Shown here one piece after another: positions 20,384-31,718 of a stretch of 64,000 bases of DNA. Source of the DNA: Symbiodinium natans (Eukaryota > Sar > Dinophyceae > Suessiales > Symbiodiniaceae); NCBI GenBank assembly GCA_905221605.1, contig CAJNDS010002356.1, forward strand, positions 372,001 through 436,000, written 5' to 3'. Position 1 is the first letter of the stretch. The number at the start of each line of letters is the position of its first letter. The notes below the pieces were generated by a model, which ran no database searches, was not told the origin of the DNA, and saw nothing but the letters and a program-made list of their open reading frames with translations. Both the position numbers and the translations under genes were made by a program.

Positions 20384-23300
20384 ATGAGCGATGATGACAT
20401 GGGCATGCGGCAGGAGCTCCCGGAAGGCCTGTGAATTCATGGCAAGACACCATTCCAGGTGCAGTTGAGGATTAGCAGCTGGCGTGTCAAAACCTCCGCC
20501 CGTTCCAACTGATGCAGGTATCAAGAAGGAGATCTTGAAAGAAGCGCCGGAGTCCAACTACTCGACGCCTAAGGCTGGGCCTTCGATGTGTCCTCTGGGA
20601 ACCCTAAAGCCCTAAACCCTACACCCGAAACCCTGCCCCTAGGGTTCAGAACCCTAAACCCTCTGGGTGCGGAGCGATGCAGAGCGGCGCAACGAGGCAG
20701 GCGACGAGGTGACAGTGCATTACGTGGGCACCTTGGAGCCCGACCCCGAGCTTGGCGAGGGCACCCAAGATACGGGGCTCGGATTCTGCAACGGTGCCAA
20801 GAATTGTCTAAGGAAGAAGAGAGATTTTGGGGGTCTCCAAAAATAGGGGTACCTTTAAGGGATTCTATTCTACTAGGGGTAGAAAAGGCTTCCCCGGACC
20901 CCTGTTTTGGGGAAATGCCCGTGTAAATCACGCGCTACTCTGTCGGCCTGCTGTGTGCCTTGTTGAACTAGGCAGGGCATCAACATTGTGCCCTCCCGAC
21001 TTTTACCGGCATCTGCTGGCAAAAGGAGCAAAGAGCCTTTAAAGGGTCGGAACATGGCGAGTGGCTCGTCCTATTCACCCGTGTTCTGAATGTCAGGACA
21101 AGGGTGCTATCCGCGTGCAACAGACACAGGGGGTGACTAGTTGCATGACCAGCTTGTGGTCGGACAAATTGCTTTGGTCTGTGTCGGAAGGGTGGTGCGA
21201 GGTAGTGCAGAAGCAGGGCAGATGTACACCAACATTGTGCCCTCCCGACTTTTACCGGCATCTGCTGGCAAAAGGAGCAGAGAGCCTTTAAAGGGTCGGA
21301 ACATGGCGAGTGGCTCGTCCTATTCACCCGTGTTCTGAATGTCAGGACAGGGGTGCTATCCGCGTGCAACAGACACAGGGCGTGACTAGTTGCATGACCA
21401 GCTTGTGGTCGGACAAATTGCTTTGGTCTGTGTCGGACGTGTGGTGCGAGGTAGTGCAGAAGCAGGGCAGATGTACACCAAGATTGTGCCCTCCCGACTT
21501 TTACCGGCATCTGCTGGCAAAAGGAGCAGAGAGCCTTTAAAGGGTCGGAACATGGCGAGTGGCTCGTCCTATTCACCCGTGTTCTGAATGTCAGGACAGG
21601 GGTGCTATCCGCGTGCAACAGACACAGGGCGTGACTAGTTGCATGACCAGCTTGTGGTCGGACAAATTGCTTTGGTCTGTGTCGGACGTGTGGTGCGAGG
21701 TAGTGCAGAAGCAGGGCAGATGTACACCAACATTGTGCCCTCCCGACTTTTACCGGCATCTGCTGGCAAAAGGAGCAGAGAGCCTTTAAAGGGTCGGAAC
21801 ATGGCGAGTGGCTCGTCCTATTCACCCGTGTTCTGAATGTCAGGACAGGGGTGCTATCCGCGTGCAACAGACACAGGGGGTGACTAGTTGCATGACCAGC
21901 TTGTGGTCGGACAAATTGCTTTGGTCTGTGTCGGAGGGGTGGTGCGAGGTAGTGCAGAAGCAGGGCAGATGTACACCAACATTGTGCCCTCCCGACTTTT
22001 ACCGGCATCTGCTGGCAAAAGGAGCAGAGAGCCTTTAAAGGGTCGGAACATGGCGAGTGGCTCGTCCTATTCACCCGTGTTCTGAATGTCAAGACAGGGA
22101 TGCTATCCGCGTGCAACAGACACAGGGGGTGACTAGTTGCATGACCAGCTTGTGGTCGGACAAATCGCTTTGGTCTGTGTCGGAGGGGTGGTGCGAGGTA
22201 GTGCAGAAGCAGGGCAGATGTACCCAACATTGTGCCCTCCCGACTTTTACCGGCATCTGCTGGCAAAAGAAGCGGACAGCCTTTAAAGGGTCGGAACATG
22301 GCGAGTGGCTCGTCCTATTCACCCGTGTTCTGAATGTCAGCACAGGGGTGCTATCCGCGTGCAACAAGCCAAACGCATCATAGGCTGTAACGGGCTCTGG
22401 TCTGATCTGCACGTGTAGTTTTTTTGGTCTTCGTTAGCGACAGTTGAATGTCCGTCCACCCTACGCCCTGGACCCGCTACTCCCTTACAGTTGCCTAGCA
22501 TCTTTGCATCCTAGCATCCTCTTCAGTGAATTGGGGCTCGCCGTTCTTGCCCAAAGGTCTGATGGGACCGAATTCGATTCTTCACGTTCCAGGGACAAGC
22601 CGCTTGGGGCCCGGAGGATGTGGAGGTTCTCTCGCGACAGCTCTCTGTCTCTCGTATGGCAGTTGAGAGTGTGCGAAGGTTTACCTTCATCATTGGCAAG
22701 GGCCAGGTGATCGAGGGATGGGACCTTGGCGTGGCAACGATGAAGAAGGGCGAGGCCGGTCGGCTGAGCCGGCTACGAGCCGGCTGCGATTGCTCCTTTT
22801 TTGCGTCGCCCCTGAAGGGTTCCTTTGCTTCCCTTGATTCCCAGGTGGCCAAGTTCACGATCGCCTCGGAGCATGCCTACGGCGCGCAAGTATCGAAACT
22901 GAGATAACTGAAGGCTTTTCCAACACGGAACACGCGGTGCAGGTGACCAGGGGTCTCCGCCCAAGATCCCAGAGAAGGCGCAAACTCGCCGGGGGTTCAA
23001 AAAGGATGCTGGTGGAAGGGGGCTGCTTCGCAGGCCACCCTAATCTTCGAAGTGGAGCTGCTGGACTTCACCAACCAGGATCAAGAAAGAGCTATGTCGG
23101 CTGCTGGTATGTAGATGTCTGCTTTCATGGGGCGCTGGGGCCCACGAGGAAGACCTTTTCTCAGATGGCGGAGTCCTGAAAGTGATGGTCAAGGAAGGCT
23201 CCGGCTGGAAGGCAGGGGGGCGTGGGCAAGAATGTTCGGCTCATTAGGGCCATGAGAGCGTTGCTTTCCACCAGGCGCCCCAGATGAACACGGAGCTGAA

Positions 23301-26300
23301 GATCTCGCTAAAGGCTGGCTCTAGCCTTGACTCTAGCTTCTCGTGAAGAATGAGGAGAGTGAGCTTGAGGTCTGCAAGCCGGACGGAAGTGTCATCGAGG
23401 ACAAGGGCTCTTTCGAGTGTCCCAGACCATCCGAGAGCATCCGAGACCATCCGAGAGCATCCGAGTAGATTGATGAGTAGAACTGAATGGTGCAGATTCT
23501 CAGAGATTCTCAGAAAGTGCAAAGCAAAGGTACACGATGGGGTCCACAGCGCTGGGGCCGCTGACCAAAGCTGTGGAGAAGGCGAGTCAAGAAAGTTCAG
23601 AGCAGTACATACCCTAAACCCTAAACCCCAAACCCCAAACCCCAAACCCTAATATCAAAGTCTTTTAGAAAGGTGTGGTCTCGGTGTGCTCAACGTGCTC
23701 AGGCTCTCCTGCGCATGAAGAAAGGCGAGCAGTGCAAGTTGCAATGCTCAAAGGACACGGGCGTCTGCTACCATCATCAGATTCCCACGATGTGAGTTGT
23801 TTTTTGTGATGTTACATATATATATATACATGTGTATGTATAATGTGTATATACACACACACATGTATATGTATCAATATGATGTGCATGTCCTGCTTCT
23901 TTCCTGCTTCCCACCGACAGCCTTTCTGCGGATAGCCGTGCCAGAGGACTACGCGCTTGGAGACGCCCATCCTGAAGGCCCAGCTGCCCTCGTCTCAAGG
24001 GTTTAGGGTTTAGGGTTTAGGGAATTAGGGTTCAGGGAATTAGGGTTTAGGGTTTAGGCTTTAGGGCGGGTTTAGGGTTTTGGGTTTGTGGGTTGGGGTT
24101 TGGGGTTCAGTGTTTGCGGTTTCGGGTTTAGGGATAGAGACTTTTGCACCGGCACACAGGTGTTGTCATTGACCTGGCGATCGAGCCTGGATTGCAAACT
24201 GCACTTGGCATTCGGAGCTAGCGATCTCAGGCCTTATGTCATCCATGCCTTCCAGTCATTGCTTCTGGTAGCTGGGAAGACGATGTTTCAGCATGCCGGC
24301 AGGATGCTACGAATTCATTCCAAGCATGACTCAGCATGCAGCGGGTTTGTGGCCTGCAGCTGACATGATCTCGCTGTGCTCGCAAAGTGAGCCGCGAAAC
24401 CAAACACCAGCGGCATGACTCTCCACTTGCATGTAGTGAGACAGACTCTGATTCGACCCCCTTGAAGGCCCCACAAGAAGCGTGGGTCAAGTTGAGTGGT
24501 TGGAGCAGTGCGCGCTGGACCGCCCAGTGGACTGTGATGTCAGCGCTCGCCGCCGAATTCCCCATACCGGTTTGGACTGGTAGATGGCTTCTCCGTTGGG
24601 TCTGACAAGCGGCTCCTGTGCGCCTGAAAGGACAAGGTGAAACATGGGCATGTATGCAAAATGGCGTGAAGGATTCCGGGAAGTTTCATTGGGGTCACAG
24701 GGGTCGTTTCTTTGACCATGCCTAGCCACCACATCTAAGGACGAGTTGTACGAGGTCACCGATGTCTCCATTGCTAAAGACAAGTCGCTGATGAAGAAGC
24801 AGGTGCCATCTGCCTGGGTCTAATGTGCCAGCAAGGCCATGAGCATGGTGGTGTTCGCAATAAGTAGCTGGTAGACGTGACACTGGTGACGCAGAGAGAT
24901 CGGATTTTGCTGTCAGCTTGCTGTCAGATCAAAGAGGGTGAGGGCTACGAAAGGCCCAAGGAGAGCCAGTGCCTCGGGACCTCTCGGGACGTTGGCAGAT
25001 GAGTTTCGAACGCTTGAGAAATTCAAATCTGGCTGCGAAAGCACAACTTCAGAGGTGCCAAGATTTCCCTGAAAGTCGAGGCACCCTCCAGCTCTTTGAG
25101 TTTTTCTTTCCAGCAACTGAAGTGCGGATGTTTCGCAATGGTTTCAGCATGGTTCTGCAGTCTAAATTGTTTGCATAGGCCGCTACTGATGGCTCTGGGC
25201 CGTTGTCCGGATTTAGCGCCAAGACGCTCGAGTGTGCGACCCAGCTGCCCAACTGTTGCTCGGAAAACGTGACAGCCTCTGACGCCTCAGCTCCAAGGTT
25301 TGCGGCTGGAGACGGGAACGTCTGCGACGCTTTGGAGTTGGCGGTGCCACGGGGTTCCAACAATGTCAAGCTACAGCGGTTTGTAGCGAGGGAGAGAGCT
25401 TTTCTGTTTGCAGGTCATGGACATGAAGAAAGGCGAGAGGGCACTTCTCACCTGTACCTCACCAGCGCTCTGTCAGGCGTGGGGGTAGCTGGCAGCGCAA
25501 TCCTCCCGAAGAGCAGCATGAGACCTGTCGCTTCTCCCAGGAGGCCCAGCTCGGCCTGGCGCAGATCAAGGCCGACAAGGCTTGAGCCAACCGGAAGTTG
25601 GAGTTGGTTGTGGGTTGTGGCTTTCTTCTCCCGAGGCTTTGGGGGTTTTTGGGGGGTGTGTGGGGAACCGAGGTGGTCTTCACCTTGGAGCTGTCTAGCT
25701 TCGAGAAGGCAAAGGACATCTGGGACATGTCTGAGGATGAGAAGGCCGAGTACCCCTGGACCCAAGTGACGTAGTGTGGATCTGATTGCAAGAACGAGCA
25801 AGTGCCCAGATTGAGTTCGCCTCAGCTCGCAAGGAGGCCAGTATGTGGAGTGTGCGGTCATCTGTTGGTCATCTGTTGGGCACCTGCCCCAAATTTCAAT
25901 TTAGAGTTGCACGCAGGTTGGCGGGAAGCTTTTCAAAGAAGGCCGCTTTCTGCTGGCGATGGAGCGGTACAAGAAGGCGATGGACTCATGAACTCCATGG
26001 ACTCATGAACTCCATGGACTTGCCTGGTGGCAGTGTGTGGCAGTTTTCTGCAGCAAGCTGAGGTTGCAGACATGTTCAGCTACACTGACAACTATCAGGC
26101 AGCCTGGCAGTCTCATGAGCCCTGAGCCATACATGATGAGCCACGAGGGCGAGCAAGAACGTGTCCCGATCAGAAGAGCAAGTCTTGCGGGAAGTCCTGA
26201 GGCAGAAAACAAGGCAAAAGCCACAGATCTGAAGAAGGCTGTGAGTTCGGGAACTTGCCAAGTCGCAAAGAGTCAGCGCATGTGGTGCCAGGTCTGCACC

Positions 26301-27019
26301 CTCAACAAGGCCGCATGCCAACTGAAGTGCGAGCTGTTCGCGGATGCCAAGACCTCGTGCAACACGGTTCTGAAGGAGCGTGTCTCACACTGGCCCCGGT
26401 ATGCTCCTCGTTTGCCTCGCAATACACACGATTTCCTGGTAACAGGACGACTCGGCTAACCTGAAGGCACTTTTCCGGCGAGCCCAGGCCGGGAATGCAC
26501 AGGGCATCTAGCCGATTCTGAGCACGGAACAAAAGGCATTTGGCATCTGGCATGGGGCACGGAATGGAAGACAGGAAGACTGCTGAACAGGCAGAGCTCG
26601 GCCTCAAGAACTTTGGGGACTGTACCAGGGATGCTGGGCCCTCTTCTGGATCGGAGTTAATTCGAAAGATATGAGAGATATAAGAGAGATGTGGGAGATG
26701 TGGGAGATGTGGGAGATCAGGTCAAGCGCATCTTGGAGATTGACCCGCAGAACAGGGAGGCAAGGGCACTGGCCAAGCAGGCGGCATCCGGGCAGAAAGA
26801 GGAGGACATGGCATCGCGCATATGGTTGCTTGGGGTCTCCTAACTTGTGGTCCTATTTCCCCAAAGCTGCAGGATCAGAAATCCAAGGGCCTGTTCGGGA
26901 AGATGTCGTCCTGCCCAGTTTGGCCAGAACACTGCGAAACGCACGGTCGTACCAGAGCCCTTAGTGGCAGCTCTCCGATGCGTGCAGCTAAGCCTAAAGC
27001 AGGGGATCTGCAGAGATGA
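20384..27019 (+). CDS. FKBP-type peptidyl-prolyl isomerase, three FKBP domains plus TPR (FKBP62/65-like)
   Basis: Exon 1 starts at ATG 20384 (MSDDDMGMRQELPE) and joins 20518 (GIKKEILKEAPESNY), then 20701 (GDEVTVHYVGTL). FKBP domain 1 continues with DGTEFDSSRSRDKP at 22561, FTFIIGKGQVIEGWDLG at 22680, KFTIASEHAYG at 22851, GSPPKIPEK near 22950 and TLIFEVELLDF at 23037. Domain 2 includes GGVLKVMVKEGSG near 23169, LGPLTKAVEKA near 23550, LLRMKKGEQCKLQC near 23705 and VPEDYALGDAHPEG near 23938. Domain 3 includes KEGEGYERPKE near 24931, VMDMKKGERALLTC near 25417 and VVFTLELSSFEKAKDIWDM near 25672. TPR segments follow: KLFKEGRFLLAMERYKKAM near 25932, LNKAACQLKCELFADAKTS near 26300, LKALFRRAQA near 26461 and ILEIDPQNREARALAKQ near 26731; the tail is QDQKSKGLFGKM near 26873. 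The family catalyses prolyl cis-trans isomerisation, and its TPR part binds Hsp90. The first open stop after the tail is at 27017. Most catalytic-pocket positions of domain 1 are kept. Confidence 0.88.
20427..20517 (+). other. FKBP intron 1 with GC donor
   Basis: The 91-bp intron starts GCCTGTG and ends GATGCAG, followed by G. Removing it joins the codons for ELPE and GIKKE in frame. It is a clear example of the dinoflagellate-style GC donor and AG|G acceptor. Confidence 0.75.
20578..20700 (+). other. FKBP intron 2 carrying telomere-like repeats
   Basis: This 123-bp intron (boundary uncertain by one base) lies between STPKA and GDEVTVHY. Its middle, about 20600-20660, is CCCTAAA/CCCGAAA words plus one TAGGGTT in the opposite sense. 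Confidence 0.7.
20738..22556 (+). other. FKBP intron 3, 1.8 kb, hosting a 249-bp satellite
   Basis: The donor is GA|GCCCGA and the acceptor CCAAAG|G. Splicing gives TLESDGTEFDSS, the expected FKBP sequence. The intron contains the 249-bp tandem repeat and a short G-rich element at 20826-20900. Confidence 0.75.
20985..22375 (+). repeat. 249-bp tandem satellite, about 5.5 copies
   Basis: The landmark ATGGCGAGTGGCTCGTCC recurs at about 21054, 21303, 21552, 21801, 22050 and 22299, a strict 249-bp spacing with only a few substitutions per copy. Because 249 is 83 codons, frames stay open through the array on both strands, including a 439-codon frame on the - strand. The array sits wholly inside one FKBP intron. 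Confidence 0.95.
22755..22844 (+). other. FKBP intron with GC donor
   Basis: The 90-bp intron runs from GCCGGT to TTCCCAG and splits the FKBP motif MKKGE from VAKFTIASEHAYG exactly in phase. It contains repeated GAGCCGGC words that can pair with GCCGGTCGG near its 5' end. Confidence 0.75.
23815..23880. repeat. TA/CA microsatellite in an FKBP intron
   Basis: ATATATATATATACATGTG is followed by TATACACACACACATG. A near twin lies at 44285-44375, directly before the JmjC gene start. Confidence 0.85.
23998..24130 (-). repeat. Telomere-like (TTTAGGG)n array in an FKBP intron
   Basis: GGGTTTAGGG words run for about 130 bp with increasing decay downstream. They lie between the exon encoding VPEDYALGDAHPEG and the exon encoding VVIDLAIEP. 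A CCCTAAA-sense run lies in another intron of the same gene at 23605-23652. Confidence 0.9.
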
Positions 27020-30000
27020 AGATGACTCAGGTGCCAAGCTCTCGGTAAGGGGCCAATCCGCGAACCCTACAAGGCCCATTGCTGTTCCTGGCTCCTTGAG
27101 TCCTTGACCATAGTGACTCCGGCTCAGCACAGGAACGTCGATTCGACTTCGACGCCGAGCAGGAGTGAACATGACGTGCAGTGACTTCGAGTGAGGGCCA
27201 ACATGAGATTCATGAGTGGTGCTGTCTTGGTGCAAAACTGCTGAGGGGTGGGGGGCTGGACACTTGTTGGCTATGGGGGTTACCAATTCCAGGCCAAAAA
27301 ATGCAAAATGGAGGGGTGCAAACTGCCCAGACACCTACGGCCCAAGGCCTCGGCGGATACAGCCCATATGGTCAGACCACCAGATTTGCGCCCACTTGTA
27401 CACACGTGCGCGTGCTGCCTCGGCAGCCGGTCCAAGCCAGGGGACGTGCACACTCCTGTGGCCAAGGGCCCCAAGGAAGGTCCCCGGAAGGGTCAAGAAA
27501 CCTCCAAACGGGTATCCCAGCCGCAGGACCCCCTCCCCCGCACCGCATGTGCACCCGTACCGTGGACCATGCGCGTGACCGGAGGACGAGGACATGCCGC
27601 AGCAAGAAGAGGGAGAAGCCAAGGCTGACCTTGGGTTGCTGTGGGTTTATGGAGGGTTCCTTCGGTGAGGATTGTTTGGGGTGGTGTAGGGTTTATTGGG
27701 TTGATGAGGGCATGCGCGTAGTGATATTCAATGGGAACAAGTTGTTGAAGCAGCCACTGAGACAAACGGTGCACTAGGTGAGCTTTGTTTTTTTTCAGAC
27801 CCGCCTTACCTCACTATGTGTCTAACAGTCACAGTTACACCGTACGAATAGTAATTTGTAATTTGCATTATAAAGTGTAGCCAGAACTCCATGATGAAGC
27901 ATTCAACGCTCGGTGAACAGTGACTGTAACTGCTATAACTGACCTCCAATTATGCGACGCTGCTTGCAGTTTTCGGTTGTGAGGGAACTAATTTAGGAGT
28001 AGAGTTTTGTAATGAAGGGCTTATCAGTAAGTTGTGGTTTATTGCACTTATAACTTATTTCACGTATGTGACCAAGCAAATGTCGATGTAAGACCCCACG
28101 CTGGTACTGTCATCAAACTGTTATCGGAAAGTGTCGATATTTGTGGCGTTTTCGATGTGCTGTATTCGCCAAACAAAGACGCAAGCAGCTGTGGAACCTT
28201 GGGGGGGGGGGACTGTTGCATGCAAATAATTACTTTTTTCAGAGTAGGGCTTACAGGCCTTCCGAGCTTTCGGGCTCAGCAGTGCGTCCCCTGAAGGAAG
28301 CTTGATACCAGAGCTGCCTTGCGTGTACAGTCTCCGAAGGGTGAGGCGCGTGATGGGCATGTGTTGCCAGCTTTTGGGATGCAAACCGCTCAGCTTCTAC
28401 ATCTGAGACATCGAATGCATAGTGTCTTCAGCTTGGTGTCTCCAGTCTACAGAGCAGAGTTTGTATCTTGTACAGTAAGGCTCTGGCAAGTTGGAGTCCC
28501 GAATCTCCATGCGCCAAATGTGGCAGAAACCGCAATAAACCCTTGACTCTGACGCAGTCTATAAATCCTACAAACCTTAGACTCCCAAAAAAAACTCTAA
28601 AGCCCATGAAAGCCCTATAGGCCCCATGAACCACGATAAACACTCTACAAGCCCTATAAACGAGATTTGTTTGACACATGTTCTGCAGAGTGTGAGCACT
28701 CTGTGGAATGCTCCATAGACAGGAGCAGATTTTGTCGTGTGATCTGGCCTGCGCACCTCTCCAAGTCCTGCCTTCAGAACGACATTAAGGCACCGTCGTG
28801 CAGATGGTCCGGAGAGTGCAAGGTGATTCCGAAAAACCAAAGACTCCTTCAAAGCTCAGCCGGTATGCAAAAGGACCATCGGAGCAGCAGTGAAAGGTTG
28901 ACTTAAGTGTGATAAGCACATCCCGGCTCAGCTTCTCAGCTTCTTGATGTCTGACACGTCACGAAGCCACTTTGCTCGAGCTGATTCCCCCCCCCCGTCG
29001 TCACCCAGCTATCGGTGCCAAGGTGTCAATCTTTGCCAAATGCTGATGCTCCTGCTTTCGGGGTAAGTTGCAAACAGCGCTATTGTGCTTGGGGAGCCTT
29101 CTGTCCGCGTAATCTTGACACGGCACCCGAGGATGTCCCGCCTTGGCTCGTGTAACCTCCGTGAGAAGGAGAAGAGCTTCAACACTCAGGCGCCATAGAA
29201 CTTGCAGAAGTAGCCTCTTTGATCTTCAGCCTTGTGAAGGAAGAGACATGGCGCCAGACCTGCGAGAAGGAGCGATTCATTGAGGCTTCTGTGCTGAGAG
29301 ATGAGACCCAATATCCGACCAGTGCTGGAGTCAAAGTCACCGGTAAAGGAAGCCTCTGCCTTGCAGAGCCACTTTGCCAATGGAATTGGGCAAGGTGCTG
29401 GCACACCCTCCTCAAAGAACCTTCCACGATGTCGCGCATGAGCAACCTGGCACAACTGGAACCTTTGAACTCTTCTGCTCTTTGCTGATGCTCGCATTCG
29501 ACTGCTAAGGGAGGTTACATGGTCTCTTCATCTGGTCCCTCACATTCTGGAGAGGGTTCTGAAGTATGGGCCGATGGGTTTTATACTTCTAGGGCATATA
29601 AGGGGCACATAAGCCTTCCCCAATGACGGGCCCATATTCAGGGACCATGTAACTACCCTAAGACTTCTCCTTCTCCGCGAAGCTGAAGTTCGAGGCTACA
29701 CAAAGTGGCACTCCTCCGCTGCTAACGATGTCAGCATGCTGAGTATTGTCATCTGCTGCCACCGGGCTCGCGGCAATCGTATCAGCCTGCCCAGGGGGAC
29801 CAACAAGGCAAAATCGAACTAGGCCCTTGTTGGGCCCAGGCGTAAGACACGAAGGTTGTTTAAGGTAAGCATCCCACACAGACACTCCATGGTAGCGACG
29901 AATGAAATTCATGAGAGACTTTTGACATCAGTGCGCATCCCACCATGGCCATGGACCCTTCCGAACCCGAGCTTCCGGAGCGATTAGGGTGGTTCTGCTG

Positions 30001-30889
30001 CAACCGGCGAGCACCCAGAGCAGCGCCTTCTGCCGTACCATCTCGAGGCGCTGACTTCTGACATTCCAGACATTTCGAGTGGTGAAGTTGGGCTGTTCAA
30101 TCGCTTCTAGTTGCACAAAGCCAGCTCAAAGCTTGATCAAAGCCGAATCGAGCTGATAATTGTAAACGCTTGTGCGCGCCGCCTCGGCAGCCGGGCCGGC
30201 AGGATTTCTGGCAGGGTTTGATGGTTGCAGGGCCCCCAAGCGATGGGGGGGGTCCCACAGAGCGGCGGGGGGTTGGGGGGGGGGGGGGGGGGGGGGGCGG
30301 GGTGCATCACAAAAATTTGGCATGGGGGCATGGGGGGAAGGGTTGGGTTAGGGGGAAGGAGACCGGATTCGTGTCTGCTTTCCAAACGCTTCTCAACAGG
30401 AAGCCGAATTTCTCCGGCTGTTTGAGGGTCCGAGGGTCTGAGGGTCTTTTGTGGGTGCCAGGTGATGATCAACCTCAGATGCCTGAGATGAGTGAGCTCC
30501 CACCGGAAGCAAGTGTTGATGAGCCTGGTGAAGCCGATGCCGCGGATGCAGAAGCTGCTCGGCATGAATGGGGGTTTAGGGTTTAGGGCTTAGGGTTTAG
30601 GGTCATGAGGGGCTGCGAATCGTGCACAGGGGCCATGCTATCCCAATCGCTGTTCCAGGGAAGTCACAAACCCCATCAAAGTCCAGAACGCCTCCCCGAC
30701 CTGCACCAACAGCGTGCCGCACCAACTCTCAAAGGCCAGGTAGAAGGCCAGAAGCCGTACACCCTTGTAGGATCGAATGGTATGTGGTTGGGGGGGCGAG
30801 GAGGCTGCACCACACACATGACGGTATATACCCCCTATAGTAGTTTGGACCCCCTTCGAGGGACCCTAACGTGAGCCAAAGCCCAGGCG
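27020..30889. other. Spacer with dispersed repeats and a MITE; no firm gene
   Basis: The segment GGGGGTTACCAATTCCAGGC at 27278 recurs as GGGGGTTACCCATTCCAGGC at 62221. A GCCTCGGCAGCCGG word recurs near 27417 and 30180. About 27780-28060 is AT-rich. A + frame at 29180-29490 (EETWRQTCEKERFIEASVL) may be an unassigned exon. A G run lies at 30275-30297, and TTTAGGG words at 30570-30602. Confidence 0.35.
29505..29663. mobile_element. MITE-like element with 23-bp terminal inverted repeats
   Basis: The left end CTAAGGGAGGTTACATGGTC and the right end, read on the other strand as CTTAGGGTAGTTACATGGTC, match at about 20 of 23 positions. The 159-bp element has no coding capacity. Possible imperfect target duplication GACTGC/GACTTC flanks it. 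Confidence 0.65.
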
Positions 30890-31348
30890 ATGCAGCCATC
30901 ACCTGTGAACAGGGCAGAACGTCCAGATGCTGAGACAGGAAGCAGTGGCTACTTCTCGAATTCCAACAGCTCCCATAGTGACAGTGATGCCAGTGACCCC
31001 TGCTTCTGGAAACCGAAGAGATTCCAGAGCGACAGCAGCGCGGCGTCGGCCACTAGCTCGGAATATTGGCAGGCCGAAGCTCAGAAGCAAGCCGAACTTG
31101 AGAGGCTTACGGCCCAGGTTCCCTTGACTGAGGCTGGCAAGCCTACATCCGTAGGGAGCAGCGCTCATCCAAACGGCTGTTGCCCGTGCATGTTCTTTGC
31201 CAAGCCTTCTGGATGCATTCGCGGGATACAGTGCGAGTTTTGTCACTTCCCGCATCAAGTCAACGTGAAGAAGCATTTGTCTGCACAGAGGAGTGCAGCA
31301 TCTCGAAACGTAGCTCCGGCACGGGGCCAAGTGTTATTGACAGGATAG
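30890..31348 (+). CDS. CCCH zinc-finger protein, copy 1
   Basis: The 152-codon frame starts MQPSPVNRAERPDAETG and has a Ser-rich N-terminal half (SSHSDSDASD, SDSSAASATSS). Residues about 99-118 (CMFFAKPSGCIRGIQCEFCH) fit the C-x8-C-x5-C-x3-H finger, which in this family binds single-stranded RNA. A Ser-rich leader followed by one finger is common among dinoflagellate proteins; a role in mRNA metabolism is inference. The start is the first ATG of the frame and is not independently supported. A closely related gene follows at about 32740-33166, and a relic resembling the Ser-rich leader lies between them. Confidence 0.72.
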   Translation: MQPSPVNRAERPDAETGSSGYFSNSNSSHSDSDASDPCFWKPKRFQSDSSAASATSSEYWQAEAQKQAELERLTAQVPLTEAGKPTSVGSSAHPNGCCPCMFFAKPSGCIRGIQCEFCHFPHQVNVKKHLSAQRSAASRNVAPARGQVLLTG

Positions 31349-31718
31349 GCAGGTGCCTTGGCACACTGCACACTGTTTCAGCACAAGAAATCTTGCTTTT
31401 CCCGACAAGCGTGTTGCACATCGCTTGCAGGGAACATGTTTCACCGAGATGGATAGTGATGCGCCTGGCGCCGGAACCAAATGGTTGCGTTCTTCTTCTA
31501 AAGTCGTTGTTACTTGATACTCCAGCCCAGTGCAACGTCCAACGTGCCGTAATGTGCCGCAGCAATGGTCCTTGATGCCCCCCCCCCCCACCTGCGTGTG
31601 GAAATCTTGCTCTGCCTCATGCCAAAGAGCCCAGAAGCAAGAGTGGTAACCCCGAGGCCCAACAAAAAGCCCCAAGCACGGTAAACCACTCGGACTTCCT
31701 ATCCGAAACACTGCGGCC

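Noticed and set aside
20980-22299. 439-codon open frame on the - strand
   Set aside because: It follows the 249-bp satellite; the frame is open only because the unit length is a multiple of three. The region is an FKBP intron on the + strand.
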